From the NCBI GenBank assembly GCA_947627115.1, contig CANQUQ010000004.1:1-64000 (forward strand): a stretch of 64,000 nt of DNA. The letters run 5' to 3'. Origin of the DNA: an uncultured Acetatifactor sp. GTDB taxonomy: Bacteria > Bacillota > Clostridia > Lachnospirales > Lachnospiraceae. The notes beneath the pieces are model-generated. The model was not told the origin of the DNA. It saw nothing but the letters and a program-made list of their open reading frames with translations, and made no database searches. The first letter of the stretch is position 1. The number at the start of each line of letters is the position of its first letter. This document shows positions 1-8,569 of this stretch, piece by piece. Made by a program: the position numbers and the translations under genes.

Positions 1-118
1 AATAAGCGAAGCGTCCGCCGAGGGGAAGTCCCTCGGCGAGCTCTGCCCGTGGAATAAGCGAAGCGTCCGCCGAGGGGAAGTCCCTCGGCGAGCTCTGCCC
101 GTGGAATAAGCGAAGCGT
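1..118. repeat. 52-bp tandem repeat, two full copies plus a partial third
   Basis: Bases 1-52 and 53-104 are identical and a third copy begins at 105 but diverges after about 25 bases into a longer hairpin. Each copy holds its own dyad (CGCCGAGGG ... CCCTCGGCG). The first copy may begin outside the window. The array probably lies downstream of a gene that ends before base 1. It codes for nothing obvious and resembles a locally duplicated terminator-type hairpin. Confidence 0.85.
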
Positions 119-150
119 CCGCCGAGGGGCCTGCCCCTCGGCGGCCTTTA
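119..150 (+). terminator. Rho-independent terminator-like hairpin
   Basis: CCGCCGAGGGG (119-129) pairs perfectly with CCCCTCGGCGG (134-144) across a four-base loop and is followed by a short T-containing tail (CCTTTATAATT). The last copy of the 52-bp array supplies the 5' arm. The weak T tract lowers certainty, but the 11-bp GC stem is strong and it separates the upstream region from the dedA-like gene. Confidence 0.6.
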
Positions 151-205
151 TAATTCTATAGAAATTCTTTAGAATTCCCTGCACCTCTCATTTAGTTTTT
201 CAATC

Positions 206-211
206 TATAAT
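206..211 (+). promoter_or_regulatory. Candidate -10 element for the dedA-like gene
   Basis: A perfect TATAAT lies 57 bases before the start codon, but no good -35 hexamer sits 16-18 bases upstream. Just upstream, 163-176 is a perfect dyad AATTCT-TT-AGAATT that could be a protein-binding site. Confidence 0.3.
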
Positions 212-267
212 GTTTCAGGACAAGAGGTCTCTGTTGTACTACAGAAGAAAGATACCGGGGAGATCCA

Positions 268-762
268 ATGGACATGAACACATTCACACAATACTTTATG
301 CAGTACGGCGCGATCGCGATTTTTGTGGTCGTTTTTCTGGAGAACCTGAACCTTCCGGGCTTTCCCGCGGGCGTGATCATGCCCCTGTCCGGCGCCATGG
401 CGGCAAAGGGCGATATCGGCTTCTGGACGGTGGTGACCGTCACGGTGGCCGCAGGGCTGTCGGGCAGCATGGTATTGTACCTGATCGGCAGAAAGGCCGG
501 AGAACTGTTCCTGAACGCATATCTGAGGCGTTTTCCAAGGCATAAGGCCGGTCTGGAGAAGAGTATGGAGTGGGTGAAGAATAAGGGAGCTGCGGGTGTG
601 TTCGTGGCGAAGCTGCTCCCCGTGGTCAGGACCCTGATCTCCATTCCCGCAGGCGTATTGAAGATGCCTGTCGGTGAATATGCGGTCAGCTCCGCCCTGG
701 GAATCTTCATCTGGAATCTTATATTTGTGGGGACGGGATACGTGCTTGGGAACAGATTTTGA
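268..762 (+). CDS. DedA/SNARE-associated family membrane protein
   Basis: A 164-residue integral membrane protein of the DedA (VTT/SNARE-associated) family. The N-terminal hydrophobic helix (about residues 10-30) contains FLENLNLPGFP and is followed by a glycine-rich segment; the C-terminal half has the family pattern F.AKLLPVVRTLISIPAG (about 112-127) and a last helix. DedA proteins affect lipid flipping and membrane homeostasis; the substrate cannot be told from sequence. The ATG has a purine-rich ribosome binding site (GGGGAGA). It is monocistronic here, since a strong promoter for the next operon follows directly. It is somewhat shorter than the usual 190-220 residues. Confidence 0.85.
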   Translation: MDMNTFTQYFMQYGAIAIFVVVFLENLNLPGFPAGVIMPLSGAMAAKGDIGFWTVVTVTVAAGLSGSMVLYLIGRKAGELFLNAYLRRFPRHKAGLEKSMEWVKNKGAAGVFVAKLLPVVRTLISIPAGVLKMPVGEYAVSSALGIFIWNLIFVGTGYVLGNRF

Positions 763-770
763 AAATCTCA

Positions 771-798
771 TTGACAACATACCGGCTGTCATTATAAT
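771..798 (+). promoter_or_regulatory. Sigma-A promoter of the two-component operon
   Basis: Consensus TTGACA (771-776) and TATAAT (793-798) are separated by 16 bases, immediately after the dedA-like gene. It should drive the response regulator, the kinase and possibly the membrane protein that follow. Confidence 0.85.
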
Positions 799-883
799 AG
801 AGATAATGAAAAGACAGCGGAAGTGAAAAGGAGGGCACGGCGGTGCCCGGAGAATAAGGACGCACAGGACACAGAGGGGAAAA

Positions 884-1594
884 ATGGAGAGCAGATATCG
901 CATTTTAGTGGTGGAGGATGACCGGGAGATCCGGGAGGGCATAGAGATCTACTTAAGAAATCAGGGCTATGAGGTGCTTCAGGCGTCGAACGGCGAGGAA
1001 GGGCTTGAGGTGATAGAGCGGGAGGAGCTGCATCTGGCCATCGTCGATGTCATGATGCCGGTCATGGACGGCGTCACGATGCTGATGAAGCTTCGGGCTA
1101 TGGGCCGTGAATTTCCGGTGATCATCCTCTCGGCGAAATCCGAGGAGGTGGATAAGATCATGGGGCTCAACATGGGGGCGGACGACTATGTGACAAAACC
1201 GTTCACACCGCTGGAGCTCCTGGCGAGGGTCAACTCCCATCTGCGGCGTTACTCGAAATATCTTTCCGCCGTGAACAGTGAGGACGGCAGAGAGCATGTC
1301 TACCAGATCGGAGGTCTGGAGCTGAACGAGGACACGGTAGAGGTGTCCGTGGACGGCGAGCCGGTGAAGCTGACGCCCATGGAGTTCAAGATCGTACAGC
1401 TTCTGATCAAAAATCCGGGCAGGGTCTTTTCCGCGGACGAGATCTATGAGCGGATCTGGAACGAGAAAGCGGTGAATACGGATACCATCATGGTGCACGT
1501 GAGAAATATCAGGGAAAAGATTGAACTCGACCCGAAGAATCCCAAATATCTGAAGGTGGTGTGGGGCGTGGGCTATAAGATCGACCGACAGTAG
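884..1594 (+). CDS. OmpR/VanR-family response regulator
   Basis: A 236-residue two-component regulator. The receiver domain (about 5-120) has the acidic pair D12-D13, the phosphoacceptor D55 (IVDVMMP), S83 and K105 (DDYVTKP). The C-terminal winged-helix domain (about 135-235) carries PVKLTPMEFKIVQLLIKNPG and ends VWGVGYKI, diagnostic of the OmpR class. It binds DNA as a dimer, usually on direct repeats about 10-11 bp apart. Its partner kinase is next, 61 bases downstream, and such repeats are found before the third gene of the cluster (4088-4120). The ATG is preceded by AGAGGGGA. The inducing signal is unknown. Confidence 0.93.
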   Translation: MESRYRILVVEDDREIREGIEIYLRNQGYEVLQASNGEEGLEVIEREELHLAIVDVMMPVMDGVTMLMKLRAMGREFPVIILSAKSEEVDKIMGLNMGADDYVTKPFTPLELLARVNSHLRRYSKYLSAVNSEDGREHVYQIGGLELNEDTVEVSVDGEPVKLTPMEFKIVQLLIKNPGRVFSADEIYERIWNEKAVNTDTIMVHVRNIREKIELDPKNPKYLKVVWGVGYKIDRQ

Positions 1595-1655
1595 AGCGCG
1601 CGGCAGGCGACGGCAGGCGGTCCCTCAGGGCGCGGGAAAGGGATGGAGAGGCAGG

Positions 1656-4079
1656 ATGGCTTTATTGGGGAAAAAGGAAAACAGCGGCCCGGACGGCGGG
1701 CAGAGGCTTCCGAGGGGCATATGGGTGCGGAGAGGGCTTCTGCTCTGCTTTTTCTGCGCTCTGCTCTTTTCTGCGCTTTACGGAATGTTCCGCGCAAGGG
1801 TCATGGAGAAGTGGGATATGCCCCTGGAGACAGAGCAGAATGCCGGCTGGCTCTATCAGAACACATTTGTACTGTTCCGGGATCTCTACAACAGGCAGAA
1901 TCAGGTCCGGGAGGATTACAGTCAGATCTATCTGGAGCCGAATGAAGGGTACGAGTGGATCCTGGATAAGAATCTGTTGGTCGAATATATGGATTCCGCG
2001 GAAGAATATGAGACCGCCGCAGAGGAATATGAGCCCTCCGTCGGAGGGGAAGCGGCGCCCCTGTCCTGGGAGGACATGGACTGTATCGGCAGAGAGCTGA
2101 CGATGTTCGACCAGGTCTTTCAGAAGCTGGAGGACGACTTCGGCGTGCTGAACGGCCTGTACAACTACTGCATAAGGGATGACAGCACGGGATTTTATGT
2201 CACCAACATGACGGAGGAAGAGCTGGCCGGCCAGGGGGGGAACGATTTCTTCCGCCTGAGCTTTGTGTTCGACAGCGCCGGGAACGCCTCCGTCAAGGAT
2301 ATCGTGCTCCGAAACGGGGACGCTGCCACGCTCAGGAGCACGGCCAACCAGGCCCTGAAGAACACGCAGAGATTTGACAAGGTCATGCTCTTCTTTCAGA
2401 AATTCGGGACCGTACGGGGACCCAGGAACTGCACCGTGACCTATTCTGTCACTGCGGACAAATGGAACAGCGACATAAGGGAGCAATACGGATTCGGCGC
2501 TTATAACACTTTTGGGGAATACATGTATTCCGCCGGGGGCGGGGAAATGAAGGGCTACATGGTGAACAGCTCCGCAAGCGACGGCAGCCAGCTTTACCGG
2601 GATGCGGGAGTATCGGAATATCTCCTGTTCCTCTCCCTTGTGGTATTTCTGGCGGGCTTATTCCTGCCGGTCCTGGGAGGCACTGCGCCCTGGCGGGACA
2701 GGGGCGTGTGCACCTGGTGCCCGGAGTTCCTGATCCTGACGGGCTGCGGGATGCTGGCAGCCTCCGATGGGATAGTGAGAATGGTGGCAGAAGTGGCGAG
2801 CGGCAGGGCGGCGGAAAATCTGGGCGGATGGTATCAGTTTTCCTCGCCTGAGCTGGATACCCTGTTGGTATGGGCAGGGAATTGCCTGGCATTGACGCTC
2901 TTCTTTTTTGCCGCCTGGTATTTGGGAGTCTGCGCCAGAGCGGTGCGCGAGTCGGGCATCCGCACATACATCAGGGAGCGCAGCGCGATCTGGCGTTTCG
3001 TATCCTGGAACCGCAGTGCGATCTGGCGCTTCCTCTCGTCCGTCAAAAGCAGGGTGCGGAAGCTGTTCGACGAACTTTTACACATCGATCTGACAAAGAA
3101 GGTCAACAATACCATTCTGAAGCTGGTCATCGTGAATGCCCTGATCCTGTTCCTCATATGCACATTGTGGTTCGGGGGGATCATGGTCACGTTGATCTAT
3201 TCCGCGGTCCTGTACCTGATCCTGAGAAAGTATACCGGCGCTCTGCAGAAGCGGTACAGAATACTTCTGAAGGCGCTGGACGAGATGGCAGAGGGCAATC
3301 TGAACGTGGCCATCGAAGAGGATCTTGGGGTCTTTGAACCGTTAAAGCCTCAGATCTTAAAGATCCAGAACGGTTTTAAGAAGGCCGTGGACGAGGAGGT
3401 AAAGAGCCAGCGGATGAAGGCGGAGCTGATCACAAATGTATCCCACGATCTGAAGACGCCCCTCACCGCCATCATAACCTATGTGAACCTGATGAAGGAT
3501 CCAGCTCTGACAGAGGAGCAGCGGGAGGAATACCTGGACACGCTGGAGAGAAAGTCCCTGCGCCTGAAGGTGCTCATTGAGGATCTGTTCGAGGTCAGCA
3601 AGGCCAATTCCGGCAATATCACGCTGAATCTCATGCCTGTGGACGTGGTGAACCTGGTCAGACAGGTACATTTCGAGATGAAGGATAAGCTGGAGGCCGC
3701 CGGTCTGGATGTGAGAATGAATCTGCCTGACGAAAAGATGATCCTGCCTCTGGACAGTCAGAAGACCTATCGGATCTATGAGAACCTGTTCGGAAACGTG
3801 GCAAAGTATGCGCTGCGCGGGACCAGAGTCTATGTGAACGGGTTCCGGATAAACGACACGATCGTCATAACCATTAAGAATATATCCGCTCAGGAGCTGA
3901 CCGTGGATGCCTCGGAGCTGACGGAGCGGTTCGTCCGGGGAGATATCTCCCGAAATACGGAGGGAAGCGGTCTGGGACTTGCCATCGCCAAGAGCTTTGT
4001 GCAGCTGCAGGGCGGGCGTCTGGAGCTGGAGGTGGACGGGGATCTGTTCAAGGCCACCACCGTCTGGCAGATAAAATGA
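1656..4079 (+). CDS. Membrane sensor histidine kinase with large extracytoplasmic domain
   Basis: An 807-residue kinase paired with the preceding regulator. A first membrane helix (about 27-47) is followed by an outside domain of roughly 270 residues with no recognisable sensor fold, then several helices (about 320-340, 352-375, 400-425, 490-525), so the topology is more complex than the usual two helices. A HAMP-like linker leads to the dimerisation/phosphoacceptor helix NVSHDLKTPLTAI with H597, an N box around N714 and the ATP-lid motif GSGLGLAIAKSF near 770. The chosen ATG follows GGAGAGGCAGG. The membrane-protein gene next to it suggests an envelope-stress role; that is inference. Confidence 0.9.
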   Translation: MALLGKKENSGPDGGQRLPRGIWVRRGLLLCFFCALLFSALYGMFRARVMEKWDMPLETEQNAGWLYQNTFVLFRDLYNRQNQVREDYSQIYLEPNEGYEWILDKNLLVEYMDSAEEYETAAEEYEPSVGGEAAPLSWEDMDCIGRELTMFDQVFQKLEDDFGVLNGLYNYCIRDDSTGFYVTNMTEEELAGQGGNDFFRLSFVFDSAGNASVKDIVLRNGDAATLRSTANQALKNTQRFDKVMLFFQKFGTVRGPRNCTVTYSVTADKWNSDIREQYGFGAYNTFGEYMYSAGGGEMKGYMVNSSASDGSQLYRDAGVSEYLLFLSLVVFLAGLFLPVLGGTAPWRDRGVCTWCPEFLILTGCGMLAASDGIVRMVAEVASGRAAENLGGWYQFSSPELDTLLVWAGNCLALTLFFFAAWYLGVCARAVRESGIRTYIRERSAIWRFVSWNRSAIWRFLSSVKSRVRKLFDELLHIDLTKKVNNTILKLVIVNALILFLICTLWFGGIMVTLIYSAVLYLILRKYTGALQKRYRILLKALDEMAEGNLNVAIEEDLGVFEPLKPQILKIQNGFKKAVDEEVKSQRMKAELITNVSHDLKTPLTAIITYVNLMKDPALTEEQREEYLDTLERKSLRLKVLIEDLFEVSKANSGNITLNLMPVDVVNLVRQVHFEMKDKLEAAGLDVRMNLPDEKMILPLDSQKTYRIYENLFGNVAKYALRGTRVYVNGFRINDTIVITIKNISAQELTVDASELTERFVRGDISRNTEGSGLGLAIAKSFVQLQGGRLELEVDGDLFKATTVWQIK

Positions 4080-4087
4080 GAGGAGCA

Positions 4088-4120
4088 TCATAAGAGTCTC
4101 ATAGGAACCTCATAAGAGTC
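4088..4120 (+). promoter_or_regulatory. 11-bp phased direct repeats, candidate response-regulator operator
   Basis: Three contiguous 11-base units start at 4088, 4099 and 4110. The first and third are identical (TCATAAGAGTC) and the middle one is TCATAGGAACC. The core is CATAAG-N5-CATAGG-N5-CATAAG, the geometry bound by OmpR-family regulators such as PmrA (CTTAAG-N5-CTTAAG). A partial further unit (TAAGA) follows. It lies between the kinase stop and the next gene; TGTAAG at 4121-4126 could be a weak activator-dependent -10. Confidence 0.6.
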
Positions 4121-4157
4121 TGTAAGAACGCTGAGACTGAGAGGAGACGTGAATTTT

Positions 4158-5219
4158 GTGAAAAAGAAAAAACTTTGGAACCTGCTTTTTCCGGTGCTGG
4201 CTGTCCTGACTGTCTGGGCGGTCATATCCAACAGCAGGAATTTTACCCCGGATCTGTTGTGGGAAACGCTGAAGAACAGCTCTCCGGTCTGGATGTGCGG
4301 GGCGGTCTGCGCCATGTTCGGATTTATTTTCTTTGAGGGAACAGCGCTGTATGTGGTCCTGCGGGGGCTGGGCTACAGGCCCGGACTGCGGCAGGGCTTT
4401 CTGTATTCGGCGGCGGATATTTACTTTTCGGCCATCACGCCGTCGGCCACCGGCGGACAGCCCGCAAGTGCGTATTTTATGAGAAAGGACGGGATCCCTC
4501 TGGCGGCGGTCACCGCCTCGCTGGTGATGAACCTGATCCTGCATTCTCTGGCGCTGCTGACCGTCGGGGCGGCGGGATTTGTCTTCCGGCCCGATATTTT
4601 CCTGCGCTTTCACGTGCCCGGAAGGATATTGATCGTCTTTGGGTGCGGGGTCCTGTGCTTTCTCGGCCTGGCCTTCTGTCTTCTGATCGTAAAGCCGCGG
4701 TTGCTGGAGAAGATCTGCGAGTTCATCCTGAGACTGGCCAAAAGGCTGCATCTTATGAGGAGGGAGGCCGAGACCAGAGAGAAGCTCTACGCGGGAATGG
4801 AGCAGTACCGGCATTGCGCAGCGCTGTTCGGAAGGCACAAGCCTATGCTGGTGAAGGCCTACTGCCTGAACCTGCTCCAGCGCATATCCCAGATATCGGT
4901 GACGCTCCTGGTCTATCTGGCGGCGGGAGGCAGACCCGGCCTCGGCCCTGATGTGTGGTTCGCACAGAGCTACACGGCGCTTGGGACATACAGTGTCCCG
5001 ATCCCAGGGGGAATGGGAGTGGCGGATTATCTGCTGATAGACGGCCTGCAGCCGCTTTTCAATGAGGCGGAGGCGGTGAACCTGGAGCTTATCAGCCGGG
5101 GCCTGTCCTTTTACGTTTGTATGCTGATCAGCGCCCTGACGGTGCTGGCGGGGGTCCTCTGGCATAAGAGACGCTCCGCGGACAGGTCAGATGAGGCCAC
5201 AGGGAACTCGGAAAGATAG
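4158..5219 (+). CDS. Lysylphosphatidylglycerol synthase TM region / UPF0104 family protein
   Basis: A polytopic membrane protein of about 353 residues with roughly eight hydrophobic segments, belonging to the family of the MprF membrane domain (PF03706, also called UPF0104/YbhN). The conserved SATGGQPASAY motif lies in the first third and PIPGGMGVAD in the last third. There is no C-terminal aminoacyl-transferase domain, so it would move or sense lipids rather than make lysyl-PG. Two GTG starts are possible, at 4149 and 4158; the latter is preferred because AGGAG at 4142-4146 is too close to the former. Its place behind the two-component genes and phased repeats suggests control by that system. 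Confidence 0.85.
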   Translation: MKKKKLWNLLFPVLAVLTVWAVISNSRNFTPDLLWETLKNSSPVWMCGAVCAMFGFIFFEGTALYVVLRGLGYRPGLRQGFLYSAADIYFSAITPSATGGQPASAYFMRKDGIPLAAVTASLVMNLILHSLALLTVGAAGFVFRPDIFLRFHVPGRILIVFGCGVLCFLGLAFCLLIVKPRLLEKICEFILRLAKRLHLMRREAETREKLYAGMEQYRHCAALFGRHKPMLVKAYCLNLLQRISQISVTLLVYLAAGGRPGLGPDVWFAQSYTALGTYSVPIPGGMGVADYLLIDGLQPLFNEAEAVNLELISRGLSFYVCMLISALTVLAGVLWHKRRSADRSDEATGNSER

Positions 5220-5234
5220 ATCAACACTTTATGT

Positions 5235-5263
5235 TTGAACAATAGTTGGAACTATGATACAAT
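5235..5263 (+). promoter_or_regulatory. leuCD promoter with dyad in the spacer
   Basis: TTGAAC (5235-5240) and TACAAT (5258-5263) are 17 bases apart with an extended -10 TG at 5255-5256. The spacer contains a perfect dyad, ATAGTT-GG-AACTAT (5242-5255), a plausible repressor or LysR-type half-site pair that would occlude polymerase. Confidence 0.75.
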
Positions 5264-5332
5264 GTCCTTGTTCGGGTAAAGGAGCGTTCTTTCCTGCTCC
5301 TGAAATCTTACGGAAAGGCATGGTTCAAGCAT

Positions 5333-6604
5333 ATGGGAATGACAATGACTCAGAAAATTCTGGCGGCCGCCGCGGGACTGGAAAAGGTGGAGGCCGGACA
5401 GCTGATCGAGGCAGATCTGGATCTGGTGCTGGGCAACGATATCACCAGCCCCGTGGCCATCAAGGAGATGGATAAGTTCACAGCAAAGGGCGTGTTCGAC
5501 AAGGACAAGATCGCGCTGGTGCCGGATCACTTTGTGCCGAATAAGGACATCAAGTCCGCCGAGCACTGCAAGTGCGTCAGAGAGTTCGCACGCAGAAATG
5601 AGATCACAAATTATTTTGAGGTGGGAGAGATGGGCATTGAGCACGCGCTGCTGCCTGAGAAGGGTCTTACCGTGGCAGGCGACGTGATCATCGGCGCCGA
5701 TTCCCACACCTGTACATACGGTGCGCTGGGCGCATTTTCCACCGGCGTGGGCAGCACTGACATGGCGGCCGGAATGGCCACCGGAAAGGCGTGGTTCAAG
5801 GTGCCCGCGGCGATCAGATTCCGTCTCACCGGCAAGCCCTCGAAGTGGGTCAGCGGCAAGGATGTGATCCTGCACATCATCGGCATGATCGGCGTGGACG
5901 GAGCACTGTACAAATCCATGGAATTCGTGGGGGACGGCATCGCGAACCTCTCCATGGACGACCGCTTCACCATTGCCAATATGGCCATTGAGGCCGGCGG
6001 GAAGAACGGTATCTTCCCTGTGGACGATCTGGCCAGACAGTACATAAAGGAACACTCCGCGCGCAGCGGGAAGATCTACGAGGCGGATCCGGATGCCGTG
6101 TATGACGAGGAGTATACCGTCGATCTGAGCACACTGCGCCCCACGGTGGCCTTTCCCCATCTGCCTGAGAATACCCATACCATAGACGAGATACGCTCCA
6201 TGGATCCCATCGCTGTGGATCAGGCGGTGATCGGCTCCTGTACCAACGGAAGGCTGAGCGATCTGCGCATTGCCGCCGAGGTCCTGAAGGGGAGACATAT
6301 TGCAAAGGGGATGCGCTGCATTGTGATCCCCGCCACGCAGGCGATTTATATGCAGGCCATGGAAGAGGGGCTGTTAAAGACCTTTATCGAGGCCGGCGCC
6401 GTTGTCAGCACGCCCACCTGCGGCCCCTGTCTGGGAGGCTATATGGGCATCCTGGCGGAGGGCGAGAGGTGCGTTTCCACCACCAACCGCAATTTTGTTG
6501 GCCGTATGGGCCATGTGACCTCCGAGATCTATCTGGCAAGCCCGGCAGTGGCTGCGGCCAGCGCCGTCGCCGGTGTGCTCTGCGGTCCCGAAGACCTGAA
6601 ATAA
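5333..6604 (+). CDS. leuC: 3-isopropylmalate dehydratase large subunit
   Basis: A 423-residue aconitase-superfamily protein that isomerises 2- to 3-isopropylmalate with LeuD in leucine synthesis. The three cysteines expected to hold the 4Fe-4S cluster are C303 (IGSCTNGR) and C363/C366 (TCGPCLGG). Length and the N-terminal [14 protein letters not shown] fit the short archaeal/clostridial LeuC type, which works with a separate small subunit. AAAGG lies 14 bases before the start, longer than ideal, and an out-of-frame ATG at 5320 lies between them. leuD follows 42 bases downstream. leuA and leuB are not in the window. Confidence 0.95.
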   Translation: MGMTMTQKILAAAAGLEKVEAGQLIEADLDLVLGNDITSPVAIKEMDKFTAKGVFDKDKIALVPDHFVPNKDIKSAEHCKCVREFARRNEITNYFEVGEMGIEHALLPEKGLTVAGDVIIGADSHTCTYGALGAFSTGVGSTDMAAGMATGKAWFKVPAAIRFRLTGKPSKWVSGKDVILHIIGMIGVDGALYKSMEFVGDGIANLSMDDRFTIANMAIEAGGKNGIFPVDDLARQYIKEHSARSGKIYEADPDAVYDEEYTVDLSTLRPTVAFPHLPENTHTIDEIRSMDPIAVDQAVIGSCTNGRLSDLRIAAEVLKGRHIAKGMRCIVIPATQAIYMQAMEEGLLKTFIEAGAVVSTPTCGPCLGGYMGILAEGERCVSTTNRNFVGRMGHVTSEIYLASPAVAAASAVAGVLCGPEDLK

Positions 6605-6646
6605 CGTAAAGCAGTGATCTGACAAGAAAGGTATGGTATATAAGAT

Positions 6647-7132
6647 ATGAACGCAAAAGGAACAGTTTTCAAATACGGCGACAACGTGGACACCGATGTG
6701 ATCATTCCCGCCAGATATCTGAATTCCTCCGACCCCGCAGAGCTTGCGGCCCACTGCATGGAGGACATCGACAAAGACTTTGTCGGAAGGGTGAAGAAGG
6801 GAGATATCATCGTGGCGGAAAAGAACTTTGGCTGCGGCTCCTCCAGAGAGCATGCGCCCATTGCCATCAAAGCGGCAGGGGTCAGCTGCGTCATTGCGGA
6901 GACCTTCGCACGCATCTTTTACCGCAACGCCATCAACATCGGTCTGCCCATCATTGAATGCCCGGAGGCCAGTAAGGGGATCGAAGCCGGCGATGAGGTA
7001 GAGGTGGATTTTGACACGGGAATCATTACCGACGTGACCAAGGGCACGTCGTTCAAGGGTCAGCCGTTTCCGGAATTCATGCAGAGGATCATAGCGTCCG
7101 AGGGTCTGATCAATTATATCAACAGCAAGTAA
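6647..7132 (+). CDS. leuD: 3-isopropylmalate dehydratase small subunit
   Basis: A 161-residue swivel-domain partner of LeuC. The conserved substrate loop [10 protein letters not shown] is at residues 60-69 and the N-terminus has the typical [17 protein letters not shown]. Its length is that of the short LeuD type. As in leuC, the nearest AAAGG is about 15 bases upstream, and a five-codon ORF (6633-6650) ends in a TGA overlapping the ATG. The pair is probably a two-gene transcript from the leuC promoter. Confidence 0.95.
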   Translation: MNAKGTVFKYGDNVDTDVIIPARYLNSSDPAELAAHCMEDIDKDFVGRVKKGDIIVAEKNFGCGSSREHAPIAIKAAGVSCVIAETFARIFYRNAINIGLPIIECPEASKGIEAGDEVEVDFDTGIITDVTKGTSFKGQPFPEFMQRIIASEGLINYINSK

Positions 7133-7174
7133 ATGTGCCGGTGAGGGCACTGTTGCTTCGGAGATGATTCATTT

Positions 7175-8542
7175 ATGGAAAAAGAAAATAAAAAGTACGA
7201 GATCGATATGTGCAACGGTCCGCTCTTCGGGAAGATACTGGTCTTTTACGTTCCGCTGATGCTCTCCGGCATCCTGCAGCTTCTGTTCAACGCTGCGGAT
7301 ATTGTGGTGGTAGGGCGTTTTGCCGGCAGCGAATCCCTGGCGGCGGTAGGCGCCACCAGCGCTCTGACCAACCTGATCGTCAATCTCTTTATCGGCCTGT
7401 CCGTGGGCGCCAACGTGCTTGTGGCGCATTTTTACGGCGCCGGACAGCGGGAGGAGCTGAAGGATATGGTACAGACGGCGGTGGCTACAGCAGCCATCAG
7501 CGGTATCGTCCTGACTGCGGTCGGCATCCTGGTGTCGCGGCCCGCTCTGGAAATGATGGAGACTCCGGAGGATGTGATCTCCCGTTCCGTGCTCTATATG
7601 CGCATCTATTTCGCTGGAATGCCCTTTATGATGGTCTACAATTTCGGCAGTGCGGTGCTGCGGGCGGTGGGAGACACCAAGCGGCCGCTCTATTATCTGT
7701 TCGCCGCGGGAGTGGTGAACGTGGTCCTGAATCTTATCCTTGTGATCGTATTTTCGCTGGACGTGGCCGGCGTGGCCATCGCCACCGTGATTTCCCAGGG
7801 CATCTCTGCGGCCCTGGTGGTCCGCTGTCTGGTCAGGACGGACAGCGCCTACCGTCTGGTCCTTCAGGGCATGAAGATCGCTCCGGACAAGCTGATCAAG
7901 ATGTTCCAGATCGGTATGCCCGCGGGACTGCAGGGCGTTCTGTTCTCCGTTTCCAACGTGCTGATCCAGTCCTCCGTGAACAGCTTCGGCTCCATTGCCA
8001 TGGCGGGCAACACTGCCGCCAGCAATCTGGAGGGCTTTGTGTATACTGCCATGAATTCCTTCCACCAGACCTCCATCAGCTTCTGCGGCCAGAACTACGG
8101 CGCAATGAAGTTCCGGAGAGTGGGAAAGGTGACGGCCATCTGTCTTGGCCTGGTGACGGCGGTGGGACTGATCATGGGCAATGTCGCATATTTGGGAGGC
8201 AATGTCCTGCTCAGGCTTTATTCCACGGACGAAGAGGTGATCCGCTACGGCATACTGCGTATGGCCTATATCTGTGTGCCGTATTTCCTGTGCGGCATCA
8301 TGGATGTGATGGTGGGATCCCTGCGGGGCATCGGATACTCCGTCATGCCCATGCTCGTATCCCTGACCGGAGCCTGTCTGTTCCGGGTGGTGTGGATCTA
8401 CACGGCGTTCCGTCAGGTGCCCACCCTGGAATGTCTCTATATTTCCTATCCCATCAGCTGGGCCCTTACGTTTCTGGTCCATCTGGCCTGCTTTGGGATA
8501 GTGTACCGCAGGCTGCTGGCCTCCGGAGGCGACAGAGCGTAA
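7175..8542 (+). CDS. MATE-family multidrug/organic cation exporter
   Basis: A 455-residue protein with about twelve hydrophobic helices in two homologous halves. The N-terminal PLMLSGILQLLFNAADIVVVGRFAG and the second-half IGMPAGLQGVLFSVSNVLIQSSVN are typical MATE (MatE, PF01554) signatures. Such proteins use H+ or Na+ gradients to export cationic drugs or metabolites. It sits between leuD and ruvA with no obvious link to either. The substrate cannot be predicted. Confidence 0.92.
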   Translation: MEKENKKYEIDMCNGPLFGKILVFYVPLMLSGILQLLFNAADIVVVGRFAGSESLAAVGATSALTNLIVNLFIGLSVGANVLVAHFYGAGQREELKDMVQTAVATAAISGIVLTAVGILVSRPALEMMETPEDVISRSVLYMRIYFAGMPFMMVYNFGSAVLRAVGDTKRPLYYLFAAGVVNVVLNLILVIVFSLDVAGVAIATVISQGISAALVVRCLVRTDSAYRLVLQGMKIAPDKLIKMFQIGMPAGLQGVLFSVSNVLIQSSVNSFGSIAMAGNTAASNLEGFVYTAMNSFHQTSISFCGQNYGAMKFRRVGKVTAICLGLVTAVGLIMGNVAYLGGNVLLRLYSTDEEVIRYGILRMAYICVPYFLCGIMDVMVGSLRGIGYSVMPMLVSLTGACLFRVVWIYTAFRQVPTLECLYISYPISWALTFLVHLACFGIVYRRLLASGGDRA

Positions 8543-8569
8543 GGAAAATTCTTGAGAACGGGAGACGAT

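Noticed and set aside
5254..5475. Small ORF over the leuC start
   Set aside because: It overlaps leuC out of frame, has no family resemblance and low-complexity Gly/Arg sequence, as expected by chance.
6633..6650. Five-codon leader peptide before leuD
   Set aside because: The ATGA overlap is neat, but the AAAGG lies only one base from its ATG, so translation of the short ORF is unlikely; only the distance to leuD is odd.
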